A DNA stretch of 64,000 bases from Psychrosphaera sp. B3R10 (GTDB lineage Bacteria; Pseudomonadota; Gammaproteobacteria; Enterobacterales; Alteromonadaceae): the NCBI RefSeq assembly GCF_018861025.1, contig NZ_JAHKQH010000014.1:1-64000 (forward strand), written 5' to 3'. This document shows, one piece after another, positions 43,884 to 54,666 of the stretch. Made by a program: the position numbers and the translations under genes. Position 1 is the first letter of the stretch; every line of letters begins with the position of its first letter. Under the pieces are notes generated by a model. The model made no database searches. It was not told the origin of the DNA and was given only the letters and a program-made list of their open reading frames with translations.

Positions 43884-45782
43884 TTATTGCCAATAATATG
43901 AATAGCTTAAGTCTATTGAATTTTCGAAGGGGCGGCGTTCAATGCTGAATCGCACGTCATAATCAATCCCTAAACCAAATCTGTTTTGCCACTTAAGTGT
44001 AGGGACGTTGTCATAAGAGGTATCAGCAAGTCCAATTATGGGCTGATTTAATTCAATATGACTTTTCCAATACGAATTAAAGTCCCAAAGGTAACCTAGC
44101 GTTAAACTTGCAGAAATAGGGCGAAGGTAAGAAGTTGACGTTTGCAGTTTTAACTCAGGCATCCCATAGACCGTCCCACCTCCAAAAGCATAGGCTTTAC
44201 CTAGCCCAAGCTCTGTCGTCGCATTAATACATTCAAAGCATTTTTGTTGATTGGATTCAAACCCAAGCCGAATTTTCCACGCTAAATTAGATGTCTCGTT
44301 TAGATCTGTTTGTGCCGGTTGTAACGTGAGTATATTGGTTATGTCAAAACGCTCTAGTCGAACCCCTTCATCAGACACCAAAAATTCTAAGTCACCCATT
44401 TGCAATGAGGAGTTGGCTAGACGTCCAATATCATTAGAGAGTAAGTCATAATAGGTCGCTCGCATCCTAATTTTAGTTGCTAATTGGCCGCTAGATGAAT
44501 GACGAACGGTGATTTGCGTCATGCTAGGTTGTTGGCCTAAATGCGGAGCGGTTTCAATTTTTGTAGGCTTGAAGTTGCCACCGGTAGGCAATAAGAGCCG
44601 CTCTTTTAACAATTTCTTTCTAAAGGAATTATCGGTTTTCCCGAGCTGATGTTGATAATTTAAAAACTCAATTAATGTATTAATAACATTAACCTTTTCA
44701 GCAAGGCTCAAACTTGTGTAAGCGTTATGACTATTGTCTGTGTTATTTAAAAGTGAGTTGGTACGCCATTGGCTATTTAATTTAACAACCACTTCCTTTT
44801 CAGTGGCAGTTAGGTGTTGATAGTTCGACAGAAAACTAGAGAATTTGGATTGATGTTTATCGATTGAAGCAATTAAGTTGTTACTTGGTGTTGCAATCGC
44901 TTTAAAAACATTTATTGGTTGGGCCCAATAAAACTCGTCATCGATTAATTTTCTATCGGTAATTATGCTAATTAATTCTGCAATACGAGACGCGCAATTG
45001 TCGTTCAAATAGTAATAATCAAATTTTTGTCTACGAAGTTCCCATACGTGCATGATCAACATTTGAAGTTGAGTATTAGAAAGCGCCAACTGATAGTCCC
45101 AGAGGTCTCTGGATTCTTGTTCGGCATACATTTTATGATGACGGAAAAAGCTATCTTCTTTAAATGCGGCAAAATAACCACCGAAAAAACCTTTAAATAC
45201 GTACGTCAGTGCACCGTCTTCAGGGGGGATTGCAGCACCAAAATTAACACTGTGGTCAAGTAATAAGTTACTGCCCGTTGAGTTTGATTGATAGTTGAAT
45301 TTTAGTAATAAGTGCCCAAAAAAAGATGCCGGGTTGCCCAAGTACCCAGAAGCATATACTAGGCTTGCGGATTTAAGACTAGGCAATTTAGCCCATTGAT
45401 TAAAGTCTTCACAGTGGTTTAAGTTATATTGAGAAGTGTTTAAATTAAGTTGCTTGGAGAGCCAACTAAAGCGAGCCGGAAAGCGACAACTGGGATGATT
45501 GTTGTCTGTAGGAGTGGAAAATAGCAGTTTAATGTTAGCGAGTAATTCAGCACTGCTGTCAGTTTTCCCATTGTCACTCAAAAAATAGGAATCAGAAGTC
45601 ACTTCACTTTGAAATAGGCCATCGTTATTTTTGTATCGTAGTAAACCGATCCAAAACGGATCATTAGCAAGCGATTGTATTTCCTCGCTTGGCCTAGCAC
45701 TTATTTCCGTATTTGATTTGGGGATAGGGGAAGCAAAAGCTTGAATACAAAGAAAAAAGAATAAAAATAGAATAAATCTCAT
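43884..45782 (-). CDS. DUF4105 (Lnb-type) periplasmic/outer-membrane protein
   Basis: The 632-residue protein has a signal peptide (1-17) and a DUF4105 domain (about 130-310) with the hallmarks YASGYLGNPASFFGHLLLKF (20 residues) and DYYYLNDNCASRIAEL, which contain a conserved His and Cys reminiscent of a papain-like Cys-His pair. The C-terminal half (about 400-632) is rich in alternating hydrophobic strands and may form a beta-barrel. Function is unknown. It is followed upstream by a DUF3015 gene on the same strand, a frequent pairing. Confidence 0.8.
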   Translation of the reverse strand: MRFILFLFFFLCIQAFASPIPKSNTEISARPSEEIQSLANDPFWIGLLRYKNNDGLFQSEVTSDSYFLSDNGKTDSSAELLANIKLLFSTPTDNNHPSCRFPARFSWLSKQLNLNTSQYNLNHCEDFNQWAKLPSLKSASLVYASGYLGNPASFFGHLLLKFNYQSNSTGSNLLLDHSVNFGAAIPPEDGALTYVFKGFFGGYFAAFKEDSFFRHHKMYAEQESRDLWDYQLALSNTQLQMLIMHVWELRRQKFDYYYLNDNCASRIAELISIITDRKLIDDEFYWAQPINVFKAIATPSNNLIASIDKHQSKFSSFLSNYQHLTATEKEVVVKLNSQWRTNSLLNNTDNSHNAYTSLSLAEKVNVINTLIEFLNYQHQLGKTDNSFRKKLLKERLLLPTGGNFKPTKIETAPHLGQQPSMTQITVRHSSSGQLATKIRMRATYYDLLSNDIGRLANSSLQMGDLEFLVSDEGVRLERFDITNILTLQPAQTDLNETSNLAWKIRLGFESNQQKCFECINATTELGLGKAYAFGGGTVYGMPELKLQTSTSYLRPISASLTLGYLWDFNSYWKSHIELNQPIIGLADTSYDNVPTLKWQNRFGLGIDYDVRFSIERRPFENSIDLSYSYYWQ

Positions 45783-45787
45783 AAATT

Positions 45788-45812
45788 AAAAAGCCTGCAC
45801 AGGCAGGCTTTA
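45788..45812 (-). terminator. Terminator after the DUF3015 gene
   Basis: AAAGCCTGC/GCAGGCTTT with an ACAG loop lies 20 bases past the DUF3015 stop; the minus strand continues with TTTTT. It precedes the DUF4105 start by only a few bases, so that gene must have read-through or its own promoter. Confidence 0.85.
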
Positions 45813-45831
45813 TCTCGCATAAAAGAAAAAA

Positions 45832-46335
45832 TTAGCTAACAGTACACGCTGCTACATGTTGACTTGTTTTTAAATACATTGCTTGAGCTTTAGCTGTAGA
45901 CGCTAATTCAGCAAATGATTCATCAGTCGCAATATCGTTGCGAATAGCCGCGGTTACTTTAGCATGGTTTGCAACATCGCAACCCATAAGTGACAACATG
46001 GCTGTTGCATGACGGCCTTCACCTTTACTGATGTCTGTTTCGATTTGCTCAATCGACTCATTAATGAATACAGCAGACGCAACATTAATGCCTTTACATT
46101 GCTCTGGTGACGCAGCCATAGAGATAAGGGCAGTCGTACCTAAATCCCAAATAATGTTAGAAACAGCGGCCGCTACAGGCATGTCTTTAAAAATTAAGGC
46201 TCCGATCCCACAGTCTGTCCATGCATTTTTTACTGCTTTGGCAGCCTGATCAACAGTATCATCAGCTAGTGTAGAAGCAGAAAAAGACAAAGCCACGGTT
46301 GTAGAAATAGCAAGCACGTATTGTTTTAACTTCAT
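45832..46335 (-). CDS. DUF3015 exported protein
   Basis: The 167-residue protein has a signal peptide (1-24, ending LADD) and the DUF3015 signature DCGIGALIF near residue 42, with conserved Cys residues. Family members are small periplasmic proteins of unknown function. It is transcribed toward the DUF4105 gene, from which a terminator separates it, and divergently from pyrH. Confidence 0.85.
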   Translation of the reverse strand: MKLKQYVLAISTTVALSFSASTLADDTVDQAAKAVKNAWTDCGIGALIFKDMPVAAAVSNIIWDLGTTALISMAASPEQCKGINVASAVFINESIEQIETDISKGEGRHATAMLSLMGCDVANHAKVTAAIRNDIATDESFAELASTAKAQAMYLKTSQHVAACTVS

Positions 46336-46452
46336 TGATAGTCTTCCTTTATATAAATATTCAAATTCACATTAGCATTATTTTTTTTGACGGCAAATAT
46401 ATTTTTCGCCATTTTTGTGACTAAAACTTTGTTTCTAACAATCACTTTTGCT

Positions 46453-46481
46453 TTGCTATAACCGTAAAAATCCCCTAGAAT
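46453..46481 (+). promoter_or_regulatory. pyrH promoter
   Basis: TTGCTA (46453-46458), 17 bases, TAGAAT (46476-46481), with a GC-rich discriminator (ACGCGGC). It lies 50 bases upstream of the pyrH start. Confidence 0.65.
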
Positions 46482-46530
46482 ACGCGGCAATTTGCACCTC
46501 ATAATTTCAATCTACGGGAGCCTTCAAAAC

Positions 46531-47262
46531 ATGAAGCCAGTTTATCGACGCATTCTTTTAAAATTAAGCGGTGAGGCCCTTATGGGCGAAGAAGGGTTTG
46601 GAATTGACCCTAAAGTCTTGGACCGTATGGCGCAGGAAATAAAAGAGTTAGTAGAAAAGGATGTCCAAGTTGGTGTGGTTTTAGGCGGAGGTAATATTTT
46701 CCGTGGTGCACCACTTGCAGAAGCTGGAATGAATCGCGTTGTCGGTGATCACATGGGGATGCTTGCTACTGTGATGAATGGTTTAGCAATGCGTGATGCC
46801 TTGCATAGAGCACATGTAAACGCACGTTTAATGTCGGCGATTCCACTTAAAGGTGTTTGTGACGATTATTCTTGGGCTGAGGGCATTAGCTTATTAAAAA
46901 GCGGTCGCGTTGTTATATTCTCTGCAGGTACTGGCAATCCATTTTTTACAACCGACTCAGCCGCATGTTTACGCGGAATTGAAATAGAAGCCGACGTTGT
47001 GTTAAAAGCAACTAAAGTTGATGGTGTATACTCTGACGACCCAATGAAAAACCCAGATGCGGTATTGTACCCTGCATTGGATTATCAAGAAGTTATTGAA
47101 AAAGAATTAAAAGTTATGGATCTAGCTGCATTTACGTTGGCCCGTGACCATAATATGCCTATCTGTGTATTTAATATGAATAAGCCTGGCGCTTTAAAAC
47201 GTGTTGTGACAGGTGAGCAAGAAGGTACAATCGTATCTAATAACAAGATTGAAAGTTTATAA
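46531..47262 (+). CDS. pyrH: UMP kinase
   Basis: PyrH phosphorylates UMP to UDP in pyrimidine synthesis. The 243 residues show the amino-acid-kinase fold: [53 protein letters not shown] and [14 protein letters not shown]. The frame is open to 46492, but ATG at 46531 with GGGAG 10 bases upstream matches the family. It is first in the pyrH-frr pair. Confidence 0.97.
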   Translation: MKPVYRRILLKLSGEALMGEEGFGIDPKVLDRMAQEIKELVEKDVQVGVVLGGGNIFRGAPLAEAGMNRVVGDHMGMLATVMNGLAMRDALHRAHVNARLMSAIPLKGVCDDYSWAEGISLLKSGRVVIFSAGTGNPFFTTDSAACLRGIEIEADVVLKATKVDGVYSDDPMKNPDAVLYPALDYQEVIEKELKVMDLAAFTLARDHNMPICVFNMNKPGALKRVVTGEQEGTIVSNNKIESL

Positions 47263-47282
47263 ATTTTTAAAGGAATTTTAAC

Positions 47283-47840
47283 GTGTTAAATGAAATTCAA
47301 AAAGACGCAGCTGTGCGTATGGACAAGAGCATCGATGCTCTTCAAACTCAATTAAATAAAATTCGTACTGGACGAGCTCATCCGAGCCTTTTAGATGGCA
47401 TTCAAGTGTCTTATTACGGTGCGGATACCCCACTTAACCAATTAGCCAACGTTTCGATTGAAGATTCACGTACGTTAGCATTGACTGTATTTGATAAGTC
47501 ACTGACACAAGCTGTTGAAAAAGCAATTATGATGTCAGACCTTGGTTTAAATCCAATGTCAGCAGGTACGGTTATCCGTATTCCATTACCAGCATTAACC
47601 GAAGAGCGTCGTCGTGACTTAGTTAAAGTGGTAAAAGGCGAAGTTGAAAGTGGTCGAATAGCAGTGCGAAATATTCGCCGTGATGCAAATGGTGATTTTA
47701 AATCGTTGTTAAAAGATAAAGAAATATCTGAAGACGAAGCTCGCCAAGCTGAAGACGAAATTCAAAAGTTAACAGACGCTAAGATGAAAATTATCGATGC
47801 GATGTTTGACAAAAAAGAAAAAGAATTGATGGAAATTTAA
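47283..47840 (+). CDS. frr: Ribosome recycling factor
   Basis: RRF splits post-termination ribosomes with EF-G. The 185 residues equal E. coli in length and show [43 protein letters not shown] and IRRDAN. The start is GTG at 47283 with AAGGA upstream, a common choice for this gene. It lies 20 bases after pyrH. Confidence 0.97.
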   Translation: MLNEIQKDAAVRMDKSIDALQTQLNKIRTGRAHPSLLDGIQVSYYGADTPLNQLANVSIEDSRTLALTVFDKSLTQAVEKAIMMSDLGLNPMSAGTVIRIPLPALTEERRRDLVKVVKGEVESGRIAVRNIRRDANGDFKSLLKDKEISEDEARQAEDEIQKLTDAKMKIIDAMFDKKEKELMEI

Positions 47841-47865
47841 TCGCTCATTGGTGGTGATTAGTTAT

Positions 47866-47900
47866 AAACGCCGTGTAGTTTTACCACTCGGCGTTTTATT
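47866..47900 (+). terminator. Terminator-like hairpin between frr and uppS
   Basis: AAACGCCG/CGGCGTTT encloses a 15-base loop and is followed by TTTTATTATTTTT. It lies between the frr stop and uppS start and could limit read-through. Confidence 0.7.
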
Positions 47901-47917
47901 ATTTTTAGGTGAAAATA

Positions 47918-48679
47918 ATGGCAAAAGTAGACGTTGTCGCTGACGTATTAGAGCATTACGCCGATTCAATTCCACAGCATGTTGGGATTATAATGGACGG
48001 CAATGGTCGATGGGCGCAACAAAAAGGAATGCCAAGAGTATACGGCCATAAGAAAGGTGTTGACTCGGTTCGTGCTGCGGTGAAGTTTGCGCGTCAGGTT
48101 GGGATCAAGTCACTTACATTATTTGCGTTTTCAAGTGAGAACTGGAAACGACCAGAGGAAGAAGTTTCTGGGTTAATGGACCTATTTATGTTGGTACTCA
48201 CAAAAGAAATAAAGAATTTACACAAAAATAACGTGAAGTTAAAAATAGTAGGCGATATCACGGCATTTAGTGCAGGAATTCAAAAGAAAGTGGCCTCGGC
48301 TCACGAACTAACGGGTAACAATACAGGGTTAACCTTAAATGTTGCTGCGAATTACGGCGGCCGTTGGGACATTGTTGAAGCAGCAAAGTCACTTGCGGAT
48401 AAAGTTAAACGTGGCGAGTTGGAAAGTGCTGACATTGATGAAGCATTATTTGACTCACATACGCAATTTGCTGAACAACCTGATTTAGATTTATTGATCA
48501 GAACGGGGGGAGAGACTCGGATCAGTAACTTTTTACTATGGCAAGTAGCCTACGCAGAATTGCATTTTACACCACTTTATTGGCCAGCATTTAACGCATT
48601 AGCATTTGCTCAAGCTGTTGAAGCTTTTGCCGGAACAGAACGACGATTTGGGTTGACCGGCGAGCAAGTTAAACGCTAG
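47918..48679 (+). CDS. uppS: Undecaprenyl diphosphate synthase
   Basis: UppS builds the C55 carrier lipid for cell-wall synthesis by cis-condensation of isopentenyl diphosphate. The 253 residues show HVGIIMDGNGRWA, LTLFAFSSENWKRP and LLIRTGGETRISNFLLWQ. A GTG at 47909 is in frame, but ATG at 47918 has AGGTG 6 bases upstream and is preferred. It begins the uppS-cdsA-dxr-rseP-bamA series. Confidence 0.96.
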   Translation: MAKVDVVADVLEHYADSIPQHVGIIMDGNGRWAQQKGMPRVYGHKKGVDSVRAAVKFARQVGIKSLTLFAFSSENWKRPEEEVSGLMDLFMLVLTKEIKNLHKNNVKLKIVGDITAFSAGIQKKVASAHELTGNNTGLTLNVAANYGGRWDIVEAAKSLADKVKRGELESADIDEALFDSHTQFAEQPDLDLLIRTGGETRISNFLLWQVAYAELHFTPLYWPAFNALAFAQAVEAFAGTERRFGLTGEQVKR

Positions 48680-48714
48680 TGCACTTAAAATTATAATAAA
48701 AATAGGATTTAAGT

Positions 48715-49584
48715 TTGTTAAAACAACGAATTATTACAGCCTTGATACTGGGTGCGTTATTACTGTTAGCGTTATTTAATCTGCCTTCAGACTGGTTTAC
48801 TTGGTTATCTTTAGGGGTATTTGGTTATGCAGCCTACGAATGGAGTAAATTAGCCGAGATAAAATCCGCTGTTAATCAATTGCTTTATGCTGGCGGATCA
48901 GTCGCTCTTGGACTGGCACTCTATTTAGGTTACCTAGAGCAAGACCTGTGGACCATTACAGGTCAACTGACCGAACAAAACTACTTACTTATGTTATGCG
49001 CCTGTTGCTGGTGGTTTGTCAGCTCAGTATTAGTTTTGATTTACCCACGTGGGAATCGCGTTTGGCAACATCAACCTATTGTTAAGGCCGTATTTGGTTA
49101 TTTAACCGTTATACCGGCTTGGCTTGCATTATTAACCATACGTCAATGGCATTATGAGTTAGATGTCGATAAAGGCGCTTGGCTCGCTTTATTTGTTTTT
49201 GGTATTGTATGGGCCGCAGATATAGGCGCTTATTTTGCGGGACGTCGTTTTGGCAGTCACAAACTTATGCCACGGGTAAGTCCTGGAAAAACGATTGAAG
49301 GCTTTTTGGGTGGAATGGCTGCTGTTGTTTTACTAACCGTTTACGTATTGTGGAATTCAGAAACTTCGATGGATAGCTGGTTTGTACTGATCTTATCCTG
49401 CGTAGCCATTGGTGTCATTTCTGCATTTGGCGACTTGAGTGAAAGCATGTTGAAGCGTGACGCTGGCATGAAAGACAGTGGCAATATTCTTCCCGGTCAC
49501 GGTGGATTATTGGACCGTATCGATTCGTTAACCGCTGCAATGCCTGTGTTTTTGGTATTTTTCAGTCATTTTTATCTTAATTAA
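48715..49584 (+). CDS. cdsA: Phosphatidate cytidylyltransferase
   Basis: CdsA makes CDP-diacylglycerol for phospholipid synthesis. The 289 residues form about eight membrane segments and carry the signature SPGKTIEGFLGG and the C-terminal DSGNILPGHGGLLDRIDSL. The start is TTG at 48715 with AGGA 7 bases upstream. It lies 35 bases after uppS and just before dxr. Confidence 0.95.
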   Translation: MLKQRIITALILGALLLLALFNLPSDWFTWLSLGVFGYAAYEWSKLAEIKSAVNQLLYAGGSVALGLALYLGYLEQDLWTITGQLTEQNYLLMLCACCWWFVSSVLVLIYPRGNRVWQHQPIVKAVFGYLTVIPAWLALLTIRQWHYELDVDKGAWLALFVFGIVWAADIGAYFAGRRFGSHKLMPRVSPGKTIEGFLGGMAAVVLLTVYVLWNSETSMDSWFVLILSCVAIGVISAFGDLSESMLKRDAGMKDSGNILPGHGGLLDRIDSLTAAMPVFLVFFSHFYLN

Positions 49585-49593
49585 TTGGCGACA

Positions 49594-50772
49594 ATGCAGA
49601 ATCTAACAATCCTTGGAGCAACCGGCTCAATAGGGCTTTCGACACTCGATGTTATATGTCGTCATCCAGATAAATTTAACCTATATGCTGTTAGCGGCAA
49701 TACCAATGTTAAAGCAATGGCTAAGATTTGTTTAGAACACAAACCTCAAATTGCAGTAATGGTAGAAGAAGCCGCGGCTTGCGCGCTTAAAGCATTAGTA
49801 CCAAGCTCGGTAAAAGTGCTCAGTGGTAAAGAAGCCTTAGTAGAAATTGCAGCTTGTACTGACGTTGATACTGTTATGGCCGCTATTGTTGGTGGCGCAG
49901 GTTTAGAGCCTACAATGGCCGCCGCTAAGTCGGGCAAACGAATATTGTTGGCAAATAAAGAAGCCTTAGTCATGAGCGGCGAATTATTCTTAGATGAAGT
50001 TCGTAAAAGTGGCGCAACTTTATTGCCGGTCGACAGTGAACATAATGCCATTTTTCAAGCGTTACCTGCCGCAGTTCAAAAAGGCGGGAAGTTAACAGAC
50101 TCGGGTGTTCACAAAATTTTATTGACGGGGTCTGGTGGACCTTTTTTAACTAAACCACTAAATGAATTTGAAGCGATTACCCCAGAAATGGCAGTGGCCC
50201 ATCCTAATTGGGATATGGGCGCTAAAATCTCTGTGGACTCCGCCACAATGATGAACAAAGGTCTTGAGTTTATCGAGGCACGTTTGCTGTTTAATGCTAG
50301 TTTTGAACAAATTGATGTCATTATCCATCCTCAATCTATTATTCATTCGATGGTGAGTTACAATGACGGCTCGGTAATTGCGCAAATGGGACAACCTGAT
50401 ATGCGCACACCGATTGCTCATACGTTGGCTTTTCCAAATCGAATTGACTCCGGGGTAACACCACTCGACTTTACCCAACTTGCAGATTTTTCGTTCCAAG
50501 CGCCTGACTTAAACCGTTTTCCAAATTTAGCATTAGCATTAGAAGCATCTAAATGTGGACAAGCAGCAACAACGATACTGAATGCTGCCAATGAAGTTTC
50601 TGTCGCCGCGTTTTTATCTCGTCAAATAGGATTTAATCAAATCGCAACAATAAATGAAGGTGTACTAAATAAGCTTGCTGGTGAGTCTGTAGCGAGTTTA
50701 GACGATATATTAGCGCTAGATACAATGAGTCGAAAATATGCTGCCACAGCAGTGTTGGAGCCATTGTTATGA
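49594..50772 (+). CDS. dxr: 1-deoxy-D-xylulose 5-phosphate reductoisomerase
   Basis: Dxr makes methylerythritol phosphate in the non-mevalonate isoprenoid pathway. The 392 residues show the NADPH motif [14 protein letters not shown], the metal/substrate motif LPVDSEHNA, and [12 protein letters not shown] at 49585 follows the cdsA stop directly, but ATG at 49594 gives the family N-terminus. Neither has a clear ribosome-binding site, so coupling to cdsA is likely. Its end overlaps rseP by 4 bases. Confidence 0.96.
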   Translation: MQNLTILGATGSIGLSTLDVICRHPDKFNLYAVSGNTNVKAMAKICLEHKPQIAVMVEEAAACALKALVPSSVKVLSGKEALVEIAACTDVDTVMAAIVGGAGLEPTMAAAKSGKRILLANKEALVMSGELFLDEVRKSGATLLPVDSEHNAIFQALPAAVQKGGKLTDSGVHKILLTGSGGPFLTKPLNEFEAITPEMAVAHPNWDMGAKISVDSATMMNKGLEFIEARLLFNASFEQIDVIIHPQSIIHSMVSYNDGSVIAQMGQPDMRTPIAHTLAFPNRIDSGVTPLDFTQLADFSFQAPDLNRFPNLALALEASKCGQAATTILNAANEVSVAAFLSRQIGFNQIATINEGVLNKLAGESVASLDDILALDTMSRKYAATAVLEPLL

Positions 50773-52112
50773 TTGATTTTATTTGGAACCTACTGAGCTT
50801 TGTAGTCGCCCTAGGTATTTTAGTATTTGTACATGAATATGGCCACTTTTGGGTTGCCAGAAAAAACAAGGTAAAAGTTATTCGTTTTGCGGTGGGTTTT
50901 GGTAAACCAATTTACAGTTGGCACGGGAAAACCGGTACTGAATATGTTATCGGTCTAATCCCATTAGGTGGCTATGTAAGAATGTTAGACGGTCGTGTTG
51001 ACGACGTTGCAGAGGCAGACAAACCATTTAGCTTTGATCAAAAATCCGTCAAACAAAGAATTGCAATCGTTGCTGCAGGCCCAATGATGAATTTTATATT
51101 CGCGATATTTGCGTTATTTGTCATGTTTTTAATGGGGGTACCGGCGGTAAAACCTGTCATAGGTAACGTTATCGCGGACTCACCCGCGCAACATGCGGGT
51201 TTATATGCCAATGATTTAATCATCAAAGTTGAAGATCAGTCAGTTGGAGATTGGGAAGCGGCGAGCTATGCATTAATCAATCATATCGGTAACGACAGAG
51301 TGAACCTCACAGTAAGTCGTGGCAACTTTGAAACAACAGCAACACTAAATACGATAGGCTGGACCGTTTCGGACGGGCAGTTGCTCAGTGGGCTTGGTAT
51401 CGAGCCATTTCGGCCAGAACCAACGCTTGAGTTAGGTCATGTTGTTGCTGAATCTGCGGCCGACTTAGGCGGGCTTAAAGTTGGCGATACTATGTTGGTT
51501 TTGGATAATGTTCCATTAACCACTTGGAAACAGGCCACCGGGATCATAAGTGAATCCGCAGAAAAGGAATTAGTGCTTTTAGTGCAACGAGGTGAAGAAC
51601 GTATAACCTTGACTATCCGGCCAACTAACAAACCGACCGCAGAGGGTTTCAGCAATGGCTACCTTGGCATCGCACCTAAGTTTGAGAATTGGCCAAAAGA
51701 CTATGTATTTAATCATCAATATGGTATTTTGCCCGCCGTACAAAAAGCAGTTGTTAAAACTTATGAATTAATCACCATGAGTTTCCAGACAATCGGCAAG
51801 TTAATAACAGGCGTTATTGGATTAGATAACCTAAGTGGTCCTATTTCAATCGCACAGGGCGCTGGTATCAGTGCTCAGAGCGGAATTGTTTACTTTGTCA
51901 GTTTTTTAGCTTTGATAAGTGTCAATCTTGGTGTAGTCAATCTATTACCACTGCCAATATTGGATGGCGGGCACTTAATGTATTTTTTAATTGAACTAAT
52001 TAGAGGTAAACCTGTCTCTGAAAGGGTGCAAGAAATCGGTTTTAGGATCGGTGCTTTTGCATTATTAATGATAATGGGTATCGCCATTATGAATGATTTC
52101 GGCAGATTGTAG
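50769..52112 (+). CDS. rseP: Site-2 protease RseP
   Basis: RseP is the inner-membrane zinc protease that cuts RseA in the sigma-E envelope stress pathway. The 447 residues include the HEYGH metal motif in the first membrane segment, two tandem PDZ domains (about 125-205 and 215-300) and the second active-site motif [10 protein letters not shown]. It starts within the dxr stop (ATGA) and precedes bamA, as in E. coli. Confidence 0.96.
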   Translation: MIDFIWNLLSFVVALGILVFVHEYGHFWVARKNKVKVIRFAVGFGKPIYSWHGKTGTEYVIGLIPLGGYVRMLDGRVDDVAEADKPFSFDQKSVKQRIAIVAAGPMMNFIFAIFALFVMFLMGVPAVKPVIGNVIADSPAQHAGLYANDLIIKVEDQSVGDWEAASYALINHIGNDRVNLTVSRGNFETTATLNTIGWTVSDGQLLSGLGIEPFRPEPTLELGHVVAESAADLGGLKVGDTMLVLDNVPLTTWKQATGIISESAEKELVLLVQRGEERITLTIRPTNKPTAEGFSNGYLGIAPKFENWPKDYVFNHQYGILPAVQKAVVKTYELITMSFQTIGKLITGVIGLDNLSGPISIAQGAGISAQSGIVYFVSFLALISVNLGVVNLLPLPILDGGHLMYFLIELIRGKPVSERVQEIGFRIGAFALLMIMGIAIMNDFGRL

Positions 52113-52161
52113 TGGCTGATTATATCTTGCCTGTAGTAGTTGTATTGGAACAAAAATAATA

Positions 52162-54633
52162 ATGAAACATATCGTAGTTAGTATTCTCTTAATTTCTCTT
52201 AGTTGCTTTTCTATTGCAGACGAACAACGATTTGTTATTGAAGACATTCAAGTTAATGGTTTGCAACGTGTCGCACTTGGTGCCGCACTGACGCATGTGC
52301 CGTTTTCCGCAGGTGACGAAATAACTGAGTTTTATGTAGCGCAATCGATTAAACGCTTATACGCGTCTGGCCATTTTGCAAATATTGAAGTGTACCGTGA
52401 TGGCAACACAATAATTTATAAGGTGACGGAAAGACCTACCATCAGCGTTATTGAATTTGATGGTAACAGTGATATTAAAGACGAGCAGTTACAAGGCAGT
52501 TTAGACGACTCTAATATACGAGTTGGCGAATCCCTCGATAAAACTATCTTAACGAACATTGAGTCGGCACTTACCGACTTCTATCATAGTGTTGGTAAAT
52601 ACAATGCTACGGTAAATGCGAGTGTCACTTACTTACCTCGAAATCGCGTAAAGCTAAAGTTTGAGTTCGAAGAAGGCGACGCAGCTGAAATTCGTCAAAT
52701 TAACATTGTTGGTAATGAAGTTTTTGAAGACGAAGAATTGTTACTTAAGATTGAATCAAAGCAAAACCTGGCTTGGTGGCAGTTTTTAGATAATGACCGT
52801 TATCAAAAGCAAGCACTACAGGGCGATATTGAAACAATACGTGACTACTATTTAGAATTTGGTTATTTAAAGTTTAATATTGAATCGACTCAAGTTTCAG
52901 TCGCACCAGATAAAGAATCGGTTTACATCACACTTAACGTGACTGAAGGTGAACCGTTTACGGTGACTGGTTTTGAATTTATCGGCGACTTGTTGGGACA
53001 AGAAGAGTTTCTTAAGAGACTCGTACCAATTAGAATCAATGAACATTATAACGGTGAAGTAGTTACTTACACTGAAGAAATGATCACTAAATACCTCGCT
53101 CGCTTTGGTTATGCAAATGCACAGGTTAAGACGATTCCTCAGCTTGATGAAGAGAAAAACGAAGTTGCTTTAACTATCTCGGTTGACCCAGGTAAACGTG
53201 TTTATGTTCAACGTGTTTCGTTCATAGGTAACTTTAATACGTCAGATGAAGTATTGCGCCGTGAGATACGCCAGTTTGAAGGTGCAACATTATCTAATGA
53301 GTTATTGGAATTATCTAAAAACCTTATTCAACGTTTAAAATACATTGAAACGGTTGAGTTCGAAGTCAAAGAAATCCCAGGCCGTGACGATGCGGTAAAC
53401 GTTCAATTTACCATTAAAGAACAACCGTCAGGTTCATTCCAAGCAGGTGTTTCTTATGGTGATTATACTGGGCTTGCATTTAATGCGTCGGTACAGCAAG
53501 AAAACTTTTTAGGTACAGGTAACTCGGTTGGTATTTCACTTAACACTTGGAAAGCGCAGCAAACAATTGCTCTAAACTATACCGATAATTACTTTACGGA
53601 TGATGGCGTAAGTCTTGGTGGCCAAATCTCCTACAGTAATTATGATGCGTCAAAAGTTAATCTAGTAACGTATTCGCGTAAAACAATCACCGTCGGTCCA
53701 ACATTAAGTTGGCCGGTTATGGAAAATAACCGTGTTAGTGTCGGTATGGCGTATAAAGATATTGAGATATCAGCGTTGCAGCCATACGATCAGATCCGTC
53801 GATTTGCGAGCTCGTTCATTGACCCTGACAACCCAGATGCCAAGTTCAAATTTGAATCGGTCGAAGCGTCAATTGGCTGGAGTCGTAGCACACTAAACCG
53901 CGGCGTATTCCCAAGTAATGGTTCAAGTCAATATTACGGCTTTAAGGTGACGGTTCCGGGTTCTGACGTAGAGTACTTTAAGTTTAACTTTGACTCGAAA
54001 TTCTATTTCCCATTGTCACGTGATCATAAGTGGACGTTCTTAACTCGATTAGAAATGAACTACGGTAATGGTTACGGAACGCTTGATGGTAATCAACAGA
54101 CATTGCCATTTTGGGAAAATATGCAACAACGTTCAAACGACTTACGTGGTTTTGAAAGTAATACGATTGGACCAAAAGGAATTGTTAGAAGCCCTCAAAC
54201 AATTTCTGGTGGAATACCAAATCAACTTGGTGGCACAACAAGTGTAATTGCAGGTTCGGAAAAAGATGTCTTGTCGACAACGTACCGTGCAACTGGTGGT
54301 AACGCATCTGTATTTGGTGGAATTGAGCTAATTACACCAACACCATTTTTATCTGATGAATACGTAAATTCGGTTCGTACATCAATATTTGTTGATGTTG
54401 GTAATGTATGGGATACCGAGTTTGATCTTGGTTACTATGACGATTTATCGGCAACTGAACGTGCAAAGTTAGTTGATTATTCAGACCCTGGTCGCTATCG
54501 TGCGTCTACCGGTGTGTCAATTCAGTGGCTTTCACCTATGGGACCTATGGTATTTACCTGGTCTAAGCCGTTAAAAGAATACGAAGAAGACGAGCATGAA
54601 GTATTTAGCTTCAATGTCGGTACAACATTCTAA
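52162..54633 (+). CDS. bamA: Outer-membrane assembly factor BamA
   Basis: BamA is the core of the complex that folds outer-membrane proteins. The 823 residues have a signal peptide (1-20), five POTRA domains (about 22-420) and a C-terminal 16-strand barrel (about 425-823) with the family loop RGFESNTIGP and the terminal Phe (FNVGTTF). Length is close to the 810 of E. coli. It is 50 bases after rseP and 34 before skp. Confidence 0.97.
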   Translation: MKHIVVSILLISLSCFSIADEQRFVIEDIQVNGLQRVALGAALTHVPFSAGDEITEFYVAQSIKRLYASGHFANIEVYRDGNTIIYKVTERPTISVIEFDGNSDIKDEQLQGSLDDSNIRVGESLDKTILTNIESALTDFYHSVGKYNATVNASVTYLPRNRVKLKFEFEEGDAAEIRQINIVGNEVFEDEELLLKIESKQNLAWWQFLDNDRYQKQALQGDIETIRDYYLEFGYLKFNIESTQVSVAPDKESVYITLNVTEGEPFTVTGFEFIGDLLGQEEFLKRLVPIRINEHYNGEVVTYTEEMITKYLARFGYANAQVKTIPQLDEEKNEVALTISVDPGKRVYVQRVSFIGNFNTSDEVLRREIRQFEGATLSNELLELSKNLIQRLKYIETVEFEVKEIPGRDDAVNVQFTIKEQPSGSFQAGVSYGDYTGLAFNASVQQENFLGTGNSVGISLNTWKAQQTIALNYTDNYFTDDGVSLGGQISYSNYDASKVNLVTYSRKTITVGPTLSWPVMENNRVSVGMAYKDIEISALQPYDQIRRFASSFIDPDNPDAKFKFESVEASIGWSRSTLNRGVFPSNGSSQYYGFKVTVPGSDVEYFKFNFDSKFYFPLSRDHKWTFLTRLEMNYGNGYGTLDGNQQTLPFWENMQQRSNDLRGFESNTIGPKGIVRSPQTISGGIPNQLGGTTSVIAGSEKDVLSTTYRATGGNASVFGGIELITPTPFLSDEYVNSVRTSIFVDVGNVWDTEFDLGYYDDLSATERAKLVDYSDPGRYRASTGVSIQWLSPMGPMVFTWSKPLKEYEEDEHEVFSFNVGTTF

Positions 54634-54666
54634 TTGAAAGATTTATAATAATTTTGGAGTAAAACA